Assembly (NCBI GenBank): GCA_022793195.1
Contig: JAAWCJ010000006.1
Coordinates: 1 to 64,000, forward strand
Origin: Lachnospiraceae bacterium
Lineage (GTDB): Bacteria > Bacillota > Clostridia > Lachnospirales > Lachnospiraceae
Reading direction: 5' to 3'
DNA: 64,000 bases
Shown here: positions 16,412 to 26,164 of the stretch, one piece after another
Numbering within the stretch: position 1 is the first letter of the stretch
Layout of the letters: each line of letters begins with the position of its first letter
Translations under genes and position numbers: made by a program
Notes under the pieces: generated by a model
Databases searched by the model: none
Told to the model about the DNA's origin: nothing
What the model saw: only the letters and a program-made list of their open reading frames with translations

Positions 16412-16675
16412 ATGGGAGACATACACAGAACACAATTTTTCAACACATCGCAGGAGGGCAAACTGGAAGCCGGGGAAATTCTGGCGAAGGTATATGCCGC
16501 TTTGACAGAAAAGGGTTATAATCCCATTAGCCAGATGGTGGGCTATATCATGTCAGGGGATCCTACGTATATTACCAGCCACCAGAGCGCCAGAAGCCTG
16601 ATTACGAAGCTGGAGCGGGATGAGATTCTGGAAGAGCTGGTACAAGTTTATATTGAAAGCAAGCTGAAGGGCTGA
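16412..16675 (+). CDS. ireB: IreB family regulatory phosphoprotein (UPF0297)
   Basis: 87 residues from the ATG at 16412; a GTG at 16403 is in frame but only two bases from AAGG. The protein is recognised by [11 protein letters not shown] near the start and the [20 protein letters not shown] segment. In Enterococcus the homologue is a target of the serine/threonine kinase IreK and affects cephalosporin resistance. Order ireB-ruvX-DUF1292 is conserved across Firmicutes (yrzL-yrrK-yrzB in Bacillus). Confidence 0.92.
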   Translation: MGDIHRTQFFNTSQEGKLEAGEILAKVYAALTEKGYNPISQMVGYIMSGDPTYITSHQSARSLITKLERDEILEELVQVYIESKLKG

Positions 16676-16681
16676 GTACGC

Positions 16682-17101
16682 ATGATGCGGATGATGGGAC
16701 TGGATTTCGGTTCCAGGACGGTGGGTGTGGCTGTCAGCGATTCTCTTGGAATTACGGCTCAGGGCGTGGAAACTATAAAAAGGCCGGAAGAGAATAAACT
16801 GAGGCGGACACTGGCGCGTCTGGAGGAACTGATTAGGGAATACCAGGTGGAAAAAATCGTGGTGGGCTGTCCAAGGCATATGAACGGGGATTTTGGAGAG
16901 AGGGCAGAAAAGTCCAGGGCTTTTGCCGAAAAGCTGGCAGGCCGTACAGGCCTCCCTGTTGTACTCTGGGACGAGCGGCTGACTACGGTGGCGGCAGAAC
17001 GGACGCTCATGGAAGCGGGAATCCGCCGTGAGCGCCGAAAAGACTATGTAGATAAAATCGCAGCAGTATTTATTTTGCAGGGATATTTGGATTCCCTGTG
17101 A
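16682..17101 (+). CDS. ruvX: RuvX/YqgF family Holliday junction resolvase-like RNase
   Basis: 139 residues. RNase H-like fold with [16 protein letters not shown] at the start, [13 protein letters not shown] in the middle and [14 protein letters not shown], then [14 protein letters not shown] at the end, all family hallmarks with the acidic catalytic residues kept. In bacteria it takes part in 16S rRNA 5' maturation and may resolve Holliday junctions. It lies 6 bases after ireB. Two ATGs occur in tandem at the start; the second pair (MMG) is also possible. Confidence 0.94.
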   Translation: MMRMMGLDFGSRTVGVAVSDSLGITAQGVETIKRPEENKLRRTLARLEELIREYQVEKIVVGCPRHMNGDFGERAEKSRAFAEKLAGRTGLPVVLWDERLTTVAAERTLMEAGIRRERRKDYVDKIAAVFILQGYLDSL

Positions 17102-17167
17102 TTTTGTGTGGGAAAATTCGTGCTGCGTTGTATTTTTCTGCACAAAATCAGAAAGTTTGGTGAAAAT

Positions 17168-17425
17168 ATGGATGAGATGATAATTCTTATATCAGAAGAT
17201 GGAGAAGAATTGCCCTGTTATGTCTTGGAGGAAACAAGAGTAGCGGGTTGTAATTATGTGCTTGTGACAGATTCAAAAGAGGGAGATGGCGAATGTCATA
17301 TTCTGAAAGATGTGTCGGATGAGGCGGACGCAGAAGCCGTGTATGAAATCGTGGAGGACGAAAAGGAGCAACAGTACCTGGCGAAAATCTTCAATGAGCT
17401 TCTGGAGGACGTGGACATCCGCTAA
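17168..17425 (+). CDS. DUF1292 domain protein
   Basis: 85 residues from the ATG at 17168; the frame extends upstream to 17108 but the added residues are not acidic like the family. Strongly acidic, with ILISEDGEELPCYVLEE and the tail QYLAKIFNELLED typical of DUF1292 (YrzB in Bacillus). Function unknown. It stands in its usual place between ruvX and a metallo-hydrolase, which suggests a link to RNA processing. Confidence 0.88.
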   Translation: MDEMIILISEDGEELPCYVLEETRVAGCNYVLVTDSKEGDGECHILKDVSDEADAEAVYEIVEDEKEQQYLAKIFNELLEDVDIR

Positions 17426-17474
17426 AAAAGCAACAGTTATAATTTGAGAACGGAAAATAAGAGAGGTGTAATAT

Positions 17475-19211
17475 TTGAGACAAGCAACAAAACAGACAGA
17501 AAGACAGACGGCAAAACAGGCGGAGAAGCAGGCGGGAAGGCAGAATCCCAAACAGACAAAAGAGACAGGCCTTAAAATCATTCCGTTAGGAGGGCTGGAA
17601 CAAATCGGAATGAATATGACGGTTTTTGAATATGAGGATAGCATGATCGTGGTGGACTGCGGGCTGGCATTTCCCAGTGATGATATGTTGGGCATTGATC
17701 TGGTGATTCCTGATATTACTTATTTAAAAGAAAATATACAAAAGCTGAAGGGGTTTGTGATCACCCACGGACATGAAGACCACATCGGGGCTCTTCCTTA
17801 TGTACTTCAGGAACTGAATGTACCGGTTTACGCGACAAAACTGACCATGGGCATCATTGAACATAAATTAAAGGAACGTGGTATGACCCGTTCCACAAAA
17901 CGGAAAGTGATGAAATATGGGCAGTCGGTGAATCTGGGATGTTTCCGTGTGGAATTTATCCGCACAAACCACAGCATCGCTGACGCGGCGGCCTTTGCCA
18001 TTTTTACCCCGGCGGGAACCATTGTCCATACAGGGGATTTTAAAATTGACTATACCCCCGTATTTGGCGATCCGGTGGATCTTCCGCGGTTTGCGGAACT
18101 GGGAAAAAAAGGCGTCCTGGCCCTGATGGCCGACAGTACCAATGCCATCCGGGAAGGGTTTACCATGTCAGAACGGGCTGTGGGCCGGACCTTTGACCGC
18201 TTATTTGAGGAAAACAAAGAACGGCGTATTATTGTGGCCACCTTCGCTTCCAATGTGGACCGGGTACAACAGATTATTAATTCTTCTTATAAATATGGCC
18301 GGAAGGTGGTTGTGGAAGGCCGGAGCATGGTAAATATCATTGGTATTGCCAATGAGTTGGGCTATATCCAGATTCCCGAGGGGACTTTGGTGGATATTTC
18401 CCAGTTGAATAATTACCCGCCGGAAAAGACCGTCCTGATCACCACAGGGAGCCAGGGAGAATCCATGGCGGCACTGTCCAGGATGGCGGCGGATATCCAC
18501 AAAAAGGTTTCCATTAACGCCAATGACGCGATCATTTTCAGTTCCACCCCGATTCCGGGCAATGAAAAAGCTGTGGCCCAGGTGATCAACGAACTTTCGG
18601 CAAAAGGGGCAAAAGTGATTTTTCAGGATACTCATGTATCGGGGCATGCCTGCAAAGAAGATTTAAAACTGATTTATTCGCTGGTAAAACCCAAGTTTGC
18701 CCTGCCGGTTCATGGAGAATACCGGCACCTGATGGCTCAGGCGGAGATTGCCCAGGAAATGGGAGTGCCGGAGGAGAACATTTTCATCATGCGTTCCGGA
18801 AATGTCATGGAGATTTCCGAAGCAGGCGCCCATGTGACAGGAAATGTGACATCGGGACCGGTGCTGGTGGATGGCCTTGGCGTCGGCGACGTGGGGAATA
18901 TTGTCCTCAGGGACAGGCAGAACCTGGCCCAGAATGGAATCATCATTGTGGTGCTCACCCTGGATCGCCATAATAATCAGTTGATGGCGGGACCGGATAT
19001 TGTGTCCAGAGGCTTTGTCTATGTGCGCGAATCGGAAAACCTGATGGAAGAAGCCCACTGCGTGGTGGAAGATGCTGTCTGGAAATGCCTGGACCGTAAA
19101 GTCAGCGACTGGGGTAAGATTAAGGCGGTGATCAGGGACAGCCTGAGTGACTACATCTGGAAAAAGATGAAACGGAACCCTATGATTTTACCGATTATTA
19201 TGGAAATCTAA
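17475..19211 (+). CDS. rnj: Ribonuclease J
   Basis: 578 residues starting at TTG with GAGAGGTG 5 bases before. A metallo-beta-lactamase fold carries the HGHEDHIG zinc motif, then a beta-CASP domain (TFASNVDRVQQ) and a C-terminal region with VHGEYRHL and the conserved DGLGVGDVG. It is an endo- and 5'-exonuclease central to mRNA decay and rRNA processing. An extra N-terminal tail of about 35 residues, rich in Q, K, T and R (ATKQTERQTAKQ), is unusual and may contact RNA. The TTG start could limit expression. Confidence 0.94.
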   Translation: MRQATKQTERQTAKQAEKQAGRQNPKQTKETGLKIIPLGGLEQIGMNMTVFEYEDSMIVVDCGLAFPSDDMLGIDLVIPDITYLKENIQKLKGFVITHGHEDHIGALPYVLQELNVPVYATKLTMGIIEHKLKERGMTRSTKRKVMKYGQSVNLGCFRVEFIRTNHSIADAAAFAIFTPAGTIVHTGDFKIDYTPVFGDPVDLPRFAELGKKGVLALMADSTNAIREGFTMSERAVGRTFDRLFEENKERRIIVATFASNVDRVQQIINSSYKYGRKVVVEGRSMVNIIGIANELGYIQIPEGTLVDISQLNNYPPEKTVLITTGSQGESMAALSRMAADIHKKVSINANDAIIFSSTPIPGNEKAVAQVINELSAKGAKVIFQDTHVSGHACKEDLKLIYSLVKPKFALPVHGEYRHLMAQAEIAQEMGVPEENIFIMRSGNVMEISEAGAHVTGNVTSGPVLVDGLGVGDVGNIVLRDRQNLAQNGIIIVVLTLDRHNNQLMAGPDIVSRGFVYVRESENLMEEAHCVVEDAVWKCLDRKVSDWGKIKAVIRDSLSDYIWKKMKRNPMILPIIMEI

Positions 19212-19238
19212 GACAGAGGAAGAAAGGGGTGGGCGTCC

Positions 19239-19604
19239 ATGAAAACACGTATTTTGGGAATGATTGTCAGGATTATTGTGATAGCGGCGCTTGTATCCTG
19301 TATGTTTCTTCTGGCTGTAAAAGCTTATGGTTTTGGAAAATCGGTCTTTGATGAGAAAGAGGGGACAGCAAAAAATCCCCGTACCGTAACATTTGTATTA
19401 AAGGAAGGAAACACGATTTACCAGGTGGCCGATGTCCTCGAAAAAGAAGGGTTTATCAAGGACAGTATGGTATTTGTCGTGCAAAAATATCTCTATGGAA
19501 GTGAACTTGTACCAGGGGAATACAGGCTGAATACCAATATGACGGGGAAGATGATTCTCGATATTTTGTCTGGGGCGGCTGTAGACACGGAGGAGTCCTC
19601 ATGA
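19239..19604 (+). CDS. Short MltG-like protein, catalytic YceG domain absent
   Basis: 121 residues. An N-terminal membrane helix (about 9-30) is followed by a LysM-like segment as in the first part of MltG: VTFVLKEGNTIYQVADVLEKEGFI and PGEYRLNTNMTGKMILDIL. Full MltG is about 340 residues with a catalytic YceG domain, which is missing; the frame is intact and ends with an overlap into trmR, so this is a stable short form rather than a broken gene. In Bacillus the mltG gene (yrrL) sits before trmR (yrrM) as here. It could bind peptidoglycan or partner proteins without cutting glycans. Confidence 0.82.
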   Translation: MKTRILGMIVRIIVIAALVSCMFLLAVKAYGFGKSVFDEKEGTAKNPRTVTFVLKEGNTIYQVADVLEKEGFIKDSMVFVVQKYLYGSELVPGEYRLNTNMTGKMILDILSGAAVDTEESS

Positions 19605-20266
19605 TCACAGATGAAAGGCTTACGGTATATATCAATTCTCTGGAACAGGAGGAAAATGAATGTTTGCGGGACATTGCAAAGGAGGCGGTGGCCTCCTTTG
19701 TTCCGATTATCAGGAAAGAAACAGGAAGCTTATTGAAAACGCTGATTGCCATGAAGCAGCCAAAGCGGATTCTTGAGGTGGGGACTGCCACAGGCTATTC
19801 AGCACTTTTGATGAGTTATTATATACCGAAGGGCAGTACCATTACCACCATCGAGAAATATGCGAAAAGGATTCCCGTGGCAAAAGAACATTTCCGGCGG
19901 GCGGGGAAAGAACATGTGATTACCCTTTTGGAAGGGGACGCAGAAGACATTTTAAAAACTTTAGAGACGCCTTATGATTTTATTTTTATGGATGCTGCCA
20001 AAGGCCAGTATATCCGTTTTCTTCCCGAAGCCCTCAGGCTTCTTCCGGTGGGAGGGGTATTGGTTTCCGATAATGTGCTCCAGGGCGGGGATATCCTGGA
20101 ATCCAGATTCGCGGTGGCCAGGAGGAACAGGACAATCCACGCCAGGATGAGGGAGTATCTGTATGTGCTGAAACATACGGACGGGATTCAGACGGCAGTA
20201 CTTCCTGTGGGGGACGGTGTCACAGTCAGCGTAAAAACCGGGGAGAAAGGAAATAATGGGATATGA
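19601..20266 (+). CDS. trmR: tRNA 5-hydroxyuridine methyltransferase (O-methyltransferase family)
   Basis: 221 residues. SAM-binding O-methyltransferase with ILEVGTATGYSALLM, the acidic metal ligand in DFIFMDAAKGQY and DNVLQGG, all typical. Followed with a four-base overlap by a U32 peptidase gene, this matches yrrM (trmR)-yrrN/O in Bacillus, where TrmR turns ho5U34 into mo5U34 in tRNA. The family also includes caffeoyl-CoA methyltransferases, but context supports the tRNA role. Confidence 0.85.
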   Translation: MITDERLTVYINSLEQEENECLRDIAKEAVASFVPIIRKETGSLLKTLIAMKQPKRILEVGTATGYSALLMSYYIPKGSTITTIEKYAKRIPVAKEHFRRAGKEHVITLLEGDAEDILKTLETPYDFIFMDAAKGQYIRFLPEALRLLPVGGVLVSDNVLQGGDILESRFAVARRNRTIHARMREYLYVLKHTDGIQTAVLPVGDGVTVSVKTGEKGNNGI

Positions 20267-21501
20267 ACAGGAAAAAACCGGAGCTTTTGGTGCCGGCCGG
20301 AAATATGGAAGTCCTTCGGACAGCCATCCGCTATGGGGCTGATGCCGTCTATATCGGTGGGGAGGCCTTTGGCTTAAGGGCAAAGGCGAAGAATTTTACC
20401 ATGGAAGAAATGGCGGAGGGGATTTGTTTTGCACATGAGTTTGGGGTCAAAGTTTATGTGACAGCCAATATCCTGGCCCATAATGGGGATTTACAGGAAG
20501 CCCGCCGCTATTTTGAAGAATTAAAGGAGCTTGGTCCGGATGCCCTGATTATATCCGACCCCGGGATATTTTCCATGGCCCGGGAGATTTTGCCGGAGAT
20601 GGAAATCCACGTGAGTACCCAGGCCAACAACACCAATTATGGAACTTTCAGGTTTTGGCACAGCCTTGGGGCAAAACGCGTGGTTTCTGCCAGGGAGTTA
20701 TCTCTTTCAGAAATTAAGGAAATCAGGGAAAACATACCGGAGGAAATGGAAATAGAGACCTTTATCCACGGAGCCATGTGTATTTCTTATTCGGGCCGCT
20801 GCCTTCTCAGCAATTATTTTACCGGAAGGGATGCGAACAGGGGCGCGTGTACCCACCCCTGTCGCTGGAAATACGCGGTGATGGAGGAAAGCAGGCCGGG
20901 GGAATATCTTCCTGTCTATGAAAATGAGCGCGGAACCTTTCTTTTCAATTCCAAAGACTTATGTATGATTGAACATATCCCGGATCTTTTGGATGCAGGG
21001 ATAGACAGTATGAAAATTGAAGGCAGGATGAAGACGGCCCTCTATGTGGCTGTGGTGGCAAGAACTTACCGGAAGGCCATTGATGACTGCTTTTATTCGG
21101 AGGAAAGATATAAAAACCATATGGAGTGGTATAAGGCGGAAATCGGAAAATGTACCACCAGGCCCTTTACGACGGGATTCTTTTATGGGAAACCGGGGGC
21201 GGATGTCCAGATTTATGACAACAGTACTTATAATCAGGCGTATATTTACCTGGGGATGGCAGGGGAACGCTTTGCCGGAAACCGTTTTTTTCTGGAACAG
21301 AAAAACAAGTTTTCCGTGGGAGAAACCATTGAGATTATGAAGCCTTCCGGAGAAAATCAGGAGGCCCTTGTGGAAGGGATTTTTGATTTGGAGGGAAGGC
21401 CTCAGGAAAGTGCCCCCCACGCCAGGCAGCATCTTCAGATAAAACTTTCCCATATGCCGGAGAAGTATGATATACTGAGGAAAAAGGGGATTTCCGCATA
21501 G
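20263..21501 (+). CDS. Peptidase U32 family protein, probable tRNA uridine-34 hydroxylase
   Basis: 412 residues, close to the length of Bacillus YrrO (TrhP2). The N-terminal PELLVPAGNMEVLRTAIRYGADAVYIGG and the family signature ETFIHGAMCISYSGRCLLSNY are present, as are the cysteines around RGACTHPCRW expected to bind a cofactor or iron-sulfur cluster. With trmR it likely forms the ho5U then mo5U pathway at the tRNA wobble position. Only one U32 gene is present here, whereas Bacillus has two adjacent ones. True protease activity is unlikely. Confidence 0.88.
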   Translation: MNRKKPELLVPAGNMEVLRTAIRYGADAVYIGGEAFGLRAKAKNFTMEEMAEGICFAHEFGVKVYVTANILAHNGDLQEARRYFEELKELGPDALIISDPGIFSMAREILPEMEIHVSTQANNTNYGTFRFWHSLGAKRVVSARELSLSEIKEIRENIPEEMEIETFIHGAMCISYSGRCLLSNYFTGRDANRGACTHPCRWKYAVMEESRPGEYLPVYENERGTFLFNSKDLCMIEHIPDLLDAGIDSMKIEGRMKTALYVAVVARTYRKAIDDCFYSEERYKNHMEWYKAEIGKCTTRPFTTGFFYGKPGADVQIYDNSTYNQAYIYLGMAGERFAGNRFFLEQKNKFSVGETIEIMKPSGENQEALVEGIFDLEGRPQESAPHARQHLQIKLSHMPEKYDILRKKGISA

Positions 21502-21513
21502 GAAGGTGAGAGA

Positions 21514-22266
21514 GTGAACATACTATTTGGAGTATTTGCAGTTTTGTCTTTGGCGTATTATATTGGACTGGTAATCTATGTCGGGATGCCGGCATCATTT
21601 TCCGTATTCTGGTTGATGGCTGCCATTTGCAGCGGAGGACTTTGCCTGCTATTCAGCATGCGGAGGTTCCGTCTGTTTTTAAAGGGACTGCCCATGTGGG
21701 TGAAGATTCCTGTGCGGACTACGGTAGTACTGGGATTCCTCTGCTTTTTCCTGGTGGAGGGATTTATTCTTTTTCATATGTTTGAAAAACCGAAGGAAAA
21801 TCTGGACTATCTGGTGGTATTGGGGGCGCAGGTGCGGGGGGACACCATTACAAAATCCCTGCGTTACCGGCTGGATACGGCAATCGATTACCTGGAAGAG
21901 AATCCTGACACCAAAGTAGTGGTGACGGGAGGAAAAGGTCCGGGAGAAAATGTATCGGAAGCTGTTGCCATGAGGAATTATCTGGTGGAACATGGAATTG
22001 AGCGGCACAGGATCATCATGGAGCGCTATGCCACCAATACGGAGGAAAACCTTTCCTACAGCAAGGCGCTAATTGGGGACAGCGGAAAATCTGTGGGAGT
22101 TGTCACCAATGGCTTCCATGTGTTCCGGTCCGTCTGCCTGGCGGAAAAAACAGGAATGGAACATGTGGTGGGGATTGCCGCGCCATCAGATGGATTTACT
22201 TTGCCCAATATGCTGGTACGGGAGTTTTTTGCCGTCCTTAAGGATAAATTTGTGGGAAATATTTAA
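21514..22266 (+). CDS. YdcF/SanA-family (DUF218) membrane protein
   Basis: 250 residues starting at GTG with GGAAGG upstream. Three hydrophobic helices occupy about residues 1-95, then a DUF218 domain with YLVVLGAQVRGDTITKSL, VVVTGGKGPGENVSEA and the MRNYLVEHGI / TNTEENLSYS segments. The family is linked to envelope metabolism (SanA, ElyC) but the reaction is not established. It is set 12 bases after the U32 gene. Confidence 0.88.
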   Translation: MNILFGVFAVLSLAYYIGLVIYVGMPASFSVFWLMAAICSGGLCLLFSMRRFRLFLKGLPMWVKIPVRTTVVLGFLCFFLVEGFILFHMFEKPKENLDYLVVLGAQVRGDTITKSLRYRLDTAIDYLEENPDTKVVVTGGKGPGENVSEAVAMRNYLVEHGIERHRIIMERYATNTEENLSYSKALIGDSGKSVGVVTNGFHVFRSVCLAEKTGMEHVVGIAAPSDGFTLPNMLVREFFAVLKDKFVGNI

Positions 22267-22284
22267 TAAAGGAGCGCTGTGTTA

Positions 22285-25224
22285 ATGAGACAAACGATAT
22301 CTGAGATTTATGAAAAGGTCGCTGAACGGGAAATTAAAGAGCGGGAGGCAAAAGCGACGGTGCTCCGTCATAAAAAGAGCGGCGCCAGATTGTTCCTTTT
22401 GTCAAATAATGATGAAAATAAGGTCTTCACCATCGGTTTTCGGACGCCGGTAAAAGACAGTACAGGTGTGCCTCACATTATGGAACATTCTGTGCTTTGC
22501 GGATCTGAGAAATTTCCTGCAAAGGATCCTTTTGTGGAACTGGTCAAAGGTTCTCTCAATACCTTTTTAAATGCGATGACGTATTCCGATAAAACGGTTT
22601 ATCCGGTGGCCAGCACCAATGACAAGGACTTCCAGAACCTGATGGATGTGTATCTGGATGCGGTGTTCCATCCCAACATTTATAAAAATGAAAAGATTTT
22701 TATGCAGGAGGGATGGCACTATGAGCTGGAAAAGGAGGAAGGCCCCCTGACCATCAACGGTGTGGTTTATAATGAGATGAAAGGGGTATTTTCCTCACCG
22801 GAAAGCATCCTGGACCGTTATGTCAGAAAAGTATTATTTCCTGATACGCCTTACTGTTCTGAGTCCGGAGGCGACCCGGAAGAAATCCCGTCTTTGACTT
22901 ATGAAGCGTTTCTGGATTTCCACCGGAAATATTACCACCCTTCCAACAGCTATATTTACCTTTACGGAGATATGGATATGGAGGAAAAGCTCGAGTTTCT
23001 GGACCGGGAATATTTGAGGCATTATGATACATGCCAGGTGGCGTCGGAGATTCCCATGCAGAAAGAATTTGTCCCGGAAAAAGAATATGAAATCTTTTAT
23101 CCTGTTTCGGAAGAGGAGGGGACGGAGGGAAAAACCTACCTTTCTGTAAACATGGTGGTGGGGACGGATTTAAACCCCAGACTTTACGTGGCGTTTCAGA
23201 TTTTGGAATATGCCCTTCTTTCTGCGTCGGGAGCGCCTTTAAAGCAGGCACTTGTGGATGCAGGTATTGGGACGGATATTTACGGCGGGTATGACAGCGG
23301 AATCCTCCAGCCTGTTTTTTCCATCGTGGCGAAAAATACCGACAAGGAAAAAAAGCAGCAGTTTTTGACGGTGATCCGGGAAACGCTGGAACGTTTATCA
23401 AACGAGGGTATCGGAGAGAAAGCGCTTTTAGCCGGAATCAATTATCTGGAATTTAAATACAGGGAGGCGGATTTCGGATCTTATCCGAAGGGGTTAATGT
23501 ATGGCCTCCAGTGTTTTGACAGCTGGCTTTATGACGAAAAGGATCCTTTTATGCATCTGGAATTCGAGGAGACCTTTGCATACCTTAAGGAAAAGCGGAC
23601 GGAAGGTTTCTTTGAAGCCCTTATTAAAGAATATTTGTTAAACAGCCTCCACCAGGCGGTGATCATCCTCTCTCCTGAAAAAGGGCTGGAACAAAAACGG
23701 CAGGAGGCCCTTGCGGCAAAGCTTGGTGAACGCCTTTCGGCCATGAGCGGGGAAGAAAGAAAAACGCTGATTCAAAAAACAGAAGAGTTAAAAACTTATC
23801 AGCAGGAGCCGTCTTCCAAAGAGGCCCTGGAGACAATTCCCATGCTTTCCAGGGAGGATATTGGAAAAGAGGCGCAGAAGTTAGGCGGTGAAGAACGGAC
23901 GGAGGCCGGTGTCCCTGTTTTCTATACGGATCTTTTTACCAGTGGGATTGGTTATATAAAATTATCCTTTGACATCAGCAGTATTTCCCAGGAAGACTGG
24001 CCTTATCTGGGGATTCTTCGGTATGTATTGGGGCTGCTCCACACAGACAGGCACAGTTACCAGGAGTTTTTCAATGAAGTAAATATTGAGACAGGTGGCA
24101 TCAGTGTGTCCCTGGGCGGATATCCGCTTGTGGGTGCAGGCGGGGATTTTTTGGCGGCCCTTGAATTTTCAGCCAAGGCTTTTTATGGGAAACAGGATAA
24201 AGCCCTTGAATTTGTCAGTGAAATGATACATGGTTCTGTTTTTGAAGATGAAAAACGGATGTATGAGCTGGCAGCCAGAGCCAGGTCCAGGGTAAAGGAA
24301 TGGCTCCTTGGCAGCGGGCACTCTGCCGCGGTGATGCGGGCAGGCGCTTATCATTCTCCCATATCTGCTTTCAGTGATGCGACATCGGGTATTGAATATT
24401 ATGAGCTTTTAAAGATTCTGGAAACGGATTTTGGAAAAGAGAAGGAAAAATTGTTTGGGAAACTGAGGGATCTTTGCGATGCTATTTTCCGAAAAGAGAA
24501 TCTTTTTGTAAGCTATACAGGGGATGCCACAGGGTATGATTCTTTGAAGGCGCCTCTGGAAGCTTTTGTTTCCGAACTCAGGGAAACAGGGGATAAAAAG
24601 GAATTTCCCTTGGGGAAGATTTCTCCCGGGAGTCTTGTCCTCACAGAAAAAAATGAGGGATTTATGACGTCTTCCCAGGTACAGTATGTGGCCAGAAGTG
24701 GAAACTTTATGGATCAGGGATATGAGTATACGGGGGCCATGCGGATCCTCCAAATGATTTTAAGCTATGATTACCTGTGGATACAGGTGAGGGTAAAGGG
24801 AGGAGCTTACGGCGTGATGAGCGGCTTTGGCCGGAATGGGGACGGTTATTTTGTGTCTTACCGGGATCCCAATCTTGGAAAAACCAATGAAGTTTTTGAA
24901 GGGGTGCCCGGATACCTGAAAAATTTCGACGCAGATGATCGGGATATGACAAAGTATGTGATCGGAACCATCAGCCGTATGGATGCGCCTCTGACCCCCA
25001 GTGTCAAAGGTGCCAGAAATACAGCCATGTATTTGTGCCGGATTACGCAGGAAATGCTTCAGAAGGAACGGGAGCAGGTCCTTGACGCCGAACCGAATGA
25101 TATCCGCGCATTGGCAGCGCCGGTGCAGGCAGTCCTTTCGGACGGAAATCTCTGTGCCCTGGGCGGGGATACAAAGATTACAGAAGAAAAGAACCTTTTT
25201 AAAACAACGGTGCGAATTTTATAA
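22285..25224 (+). CDS. M16C insulinase-family metalloprotease (presequence protease-like)
   Basis: 979 residues from the ATG at 22285 (a GTG at 22279 is only four bases from GGAG). The inverted zinc motif HIMEH has His64, Glu67 and His68, and the distal glutamate lies in NEMKGVFSSPES. The four-domain clam-shell arrangement is shown by length and by the middle M16C-associated region; C-terminal RVKGGAYGVMSGFG is the family's substrate-binding segment. No signal peptide, so it should degrade peptides in the cytosol. Confidence 0.94.
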   Translation: MRQTISEIYEKVAEREIKEREAKATVLRHKKSGARLFLLSNNDENKVFTIGFRTPVKDSTGVPHIMEHSVLCGSEKFPAKDPFVELVKGSLNTFLNAMTYSDKTVYPVASTNDKDFQNLMDVYLDAVFHPNIYKNEKIFMQEGWHYELEKEEGPLTINGVVYNEMKGVFSSPESILDRYVRKVLFPDTPYCSESGGDPEEIPSLTYEAFLDFHRKYYHPSNSYIYLYGDMDMEEKLEFLDREYLRHYDTCQVASEIPMQKEFVPEKEYEIFYPVSEEEGTEGKTYLSVNMVVGTDLNPRLYVAFQILEYALLSASGAPLKQALVDAGIGTDIYGGYDSGILQPVFSIVAKNTDKEKKQQFLTVIRETLERLSNEGIGEKALLAGINYLEFKYREADFGSYPKGLMYGLQCFDSWLYDEKDPFMHLEFEETFAYLKEKRTEGFFEALIKEYLLNSLHQAVIILSPEKGLEQKRQEALAAKLGERLSAMSGEERKTLIQKTEELKTYQQEPSSKEALETIPMLSREDIGKEAQKLGGEERTEAGVPVFYTDLFTSGIGYIKLSFDISSISQEDWPYLGILRYVLGLLHTDRHSYQEFFNEVNIETGGISVSLGGYPLVGAGGDFLAALEFSAKAFYGKQDKALEFVSEMIHGSVFEDEKRMYELAARARSRVKEWLLGSGHSAAVMRAGAYHSPISAFSDATSGIEYYELLKILETDFGKEKEKLFGKLRDLCDAIFRKENLFVSYTGDATGYDSLKAPLEAFVSELRETGDKKEFPLGKISPGSLVLTEKNEGFMTSSQVQYVARSGNFMDQGYEYTGAMRILQMILSYDYLWIQVRVKGGAYGVMSGFGRNGDGYFVSYRDPNLGKTNEVFEGVPGYLKNFDADDRDMTKYVIGTISRMDAPLTPSVKGARNTAMYLCRITQEMLQKEREQVLDAEPNDIRALAAPVQAVLSDGNLCALGGDTKITEEKNLFKTTVRIL

Positions 25225-25251
25225 AGTCAGTCCGATGGATGGGGAGGCTTC

Positions 25252-26151
25252 ATGGAACAACAGAAAAAATCAGGATTTGTGGCTTTGGTCGGACGGCCCA
25301 ATGTGGGGAAATCCACCTTGATGAACCATTTGATCGGCCAGAAAATTGCTATCACTTCAGATAAACCACAGACCACCAGGAACCGGATTCAGACAGTGTA
25401 TACGGATGAGAGGGGTCAGATTGTCTTTCTGGATACTCCCGGGATACACAAGGCGAAGAACCGTCTTGGGGAATATATGGTAGAAGCGGCAGAGAGAACC
25501 TTAAAAGAAGTGGACATTATTTTGTGGCTGGTGGAGCCAGGCGCCTATATAGGCGCCGGTGATCAGCATATTCTGGAAATTTTAAAACAGGTAAAAGCGC
25601 CGGTGATCCTTGCCATCAATAAAATGGATACGGTGGAAAAACAGAAGGTGCTTTCTTATATCGCTGCCTATGAAAAGCAGTATTCTTTTGCCGAAATCGT
25701 TCCGGTTTCAGCCCTTAAAAACATGAATTTAGATACTCTGAAAGATGTTTTGATGAAATATCTGCCTTATGGCCCCATGTATTACGACGAGGATACGGTA
25801 ACGGACCAGCCCATGCGCCAGATTGCGGCGGAAATTATACGGGAAAAGGCCCTCCGGTGCCTGAAAGAAGAGATTCCCCACGGGATTGCCGTGACAGTGG
25901 AAAAGATGAAACAGCGAAAAGACGGGATGTTCGATATAGAGGCAGAAATTGTCTGTGAGAAGGATTCCCATAAAGGAATCATTATTGGAAAAGGCGGCGC
26001 CATGTTAAAGAAGATTGGAAGCAGTGCCCGGTATGATATTGAGAAGATGACGGAGAACAGAGTGAATTTAAAGCTGTGGGTGAAGGTGCGCAAGGAATGG
26101 CGGGACAATGAGCTGTATCTGAAAAATTACGGATATCACAGGAATATGTAA
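25252..26151 (+). CDS. era: GTPase Era
   Basis: 299 residues. G1 GRPNVGKST, G3 DTPGIHKAKN and G4 NKMD are present, followed by the C-terminal KH domain with IIIGKGGAMLKKIG. Era binds the 3' end of 16S rRNA and promotes 30S assembly. recO follows after 13 bases, the usual Firmicutes order. Confidence 0.97.
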   Translation: MEQQKKSGFVALVGRPNVGKSTLMNHLIGQKIAITSDKPQTTRNRIQTVYTDERGQIVFLDTPGIHKAKNRLGEYMVEAAERTLKEVDIILWLVEPGAYIGAGDQHILEILKQVKAPVILAINKMDTVEKQKVLSYIAAYEKQYSFAEIVPVSALKNMNLDTLKDVLMKYLPYGPMYYDEDTVTDQPMRQIAAEIIREKALRCLKEEIPHGIAVTVEKMKQRKDGMFDIEAEIVCEKDSHKGIIIGKGGAMLKKIGSSARYDIEKMTENRVNLKLWVKVRKEWRDNELYLKNYGYHRNM

Positions 26152-26164
26152 GGGAGGGAACCGT

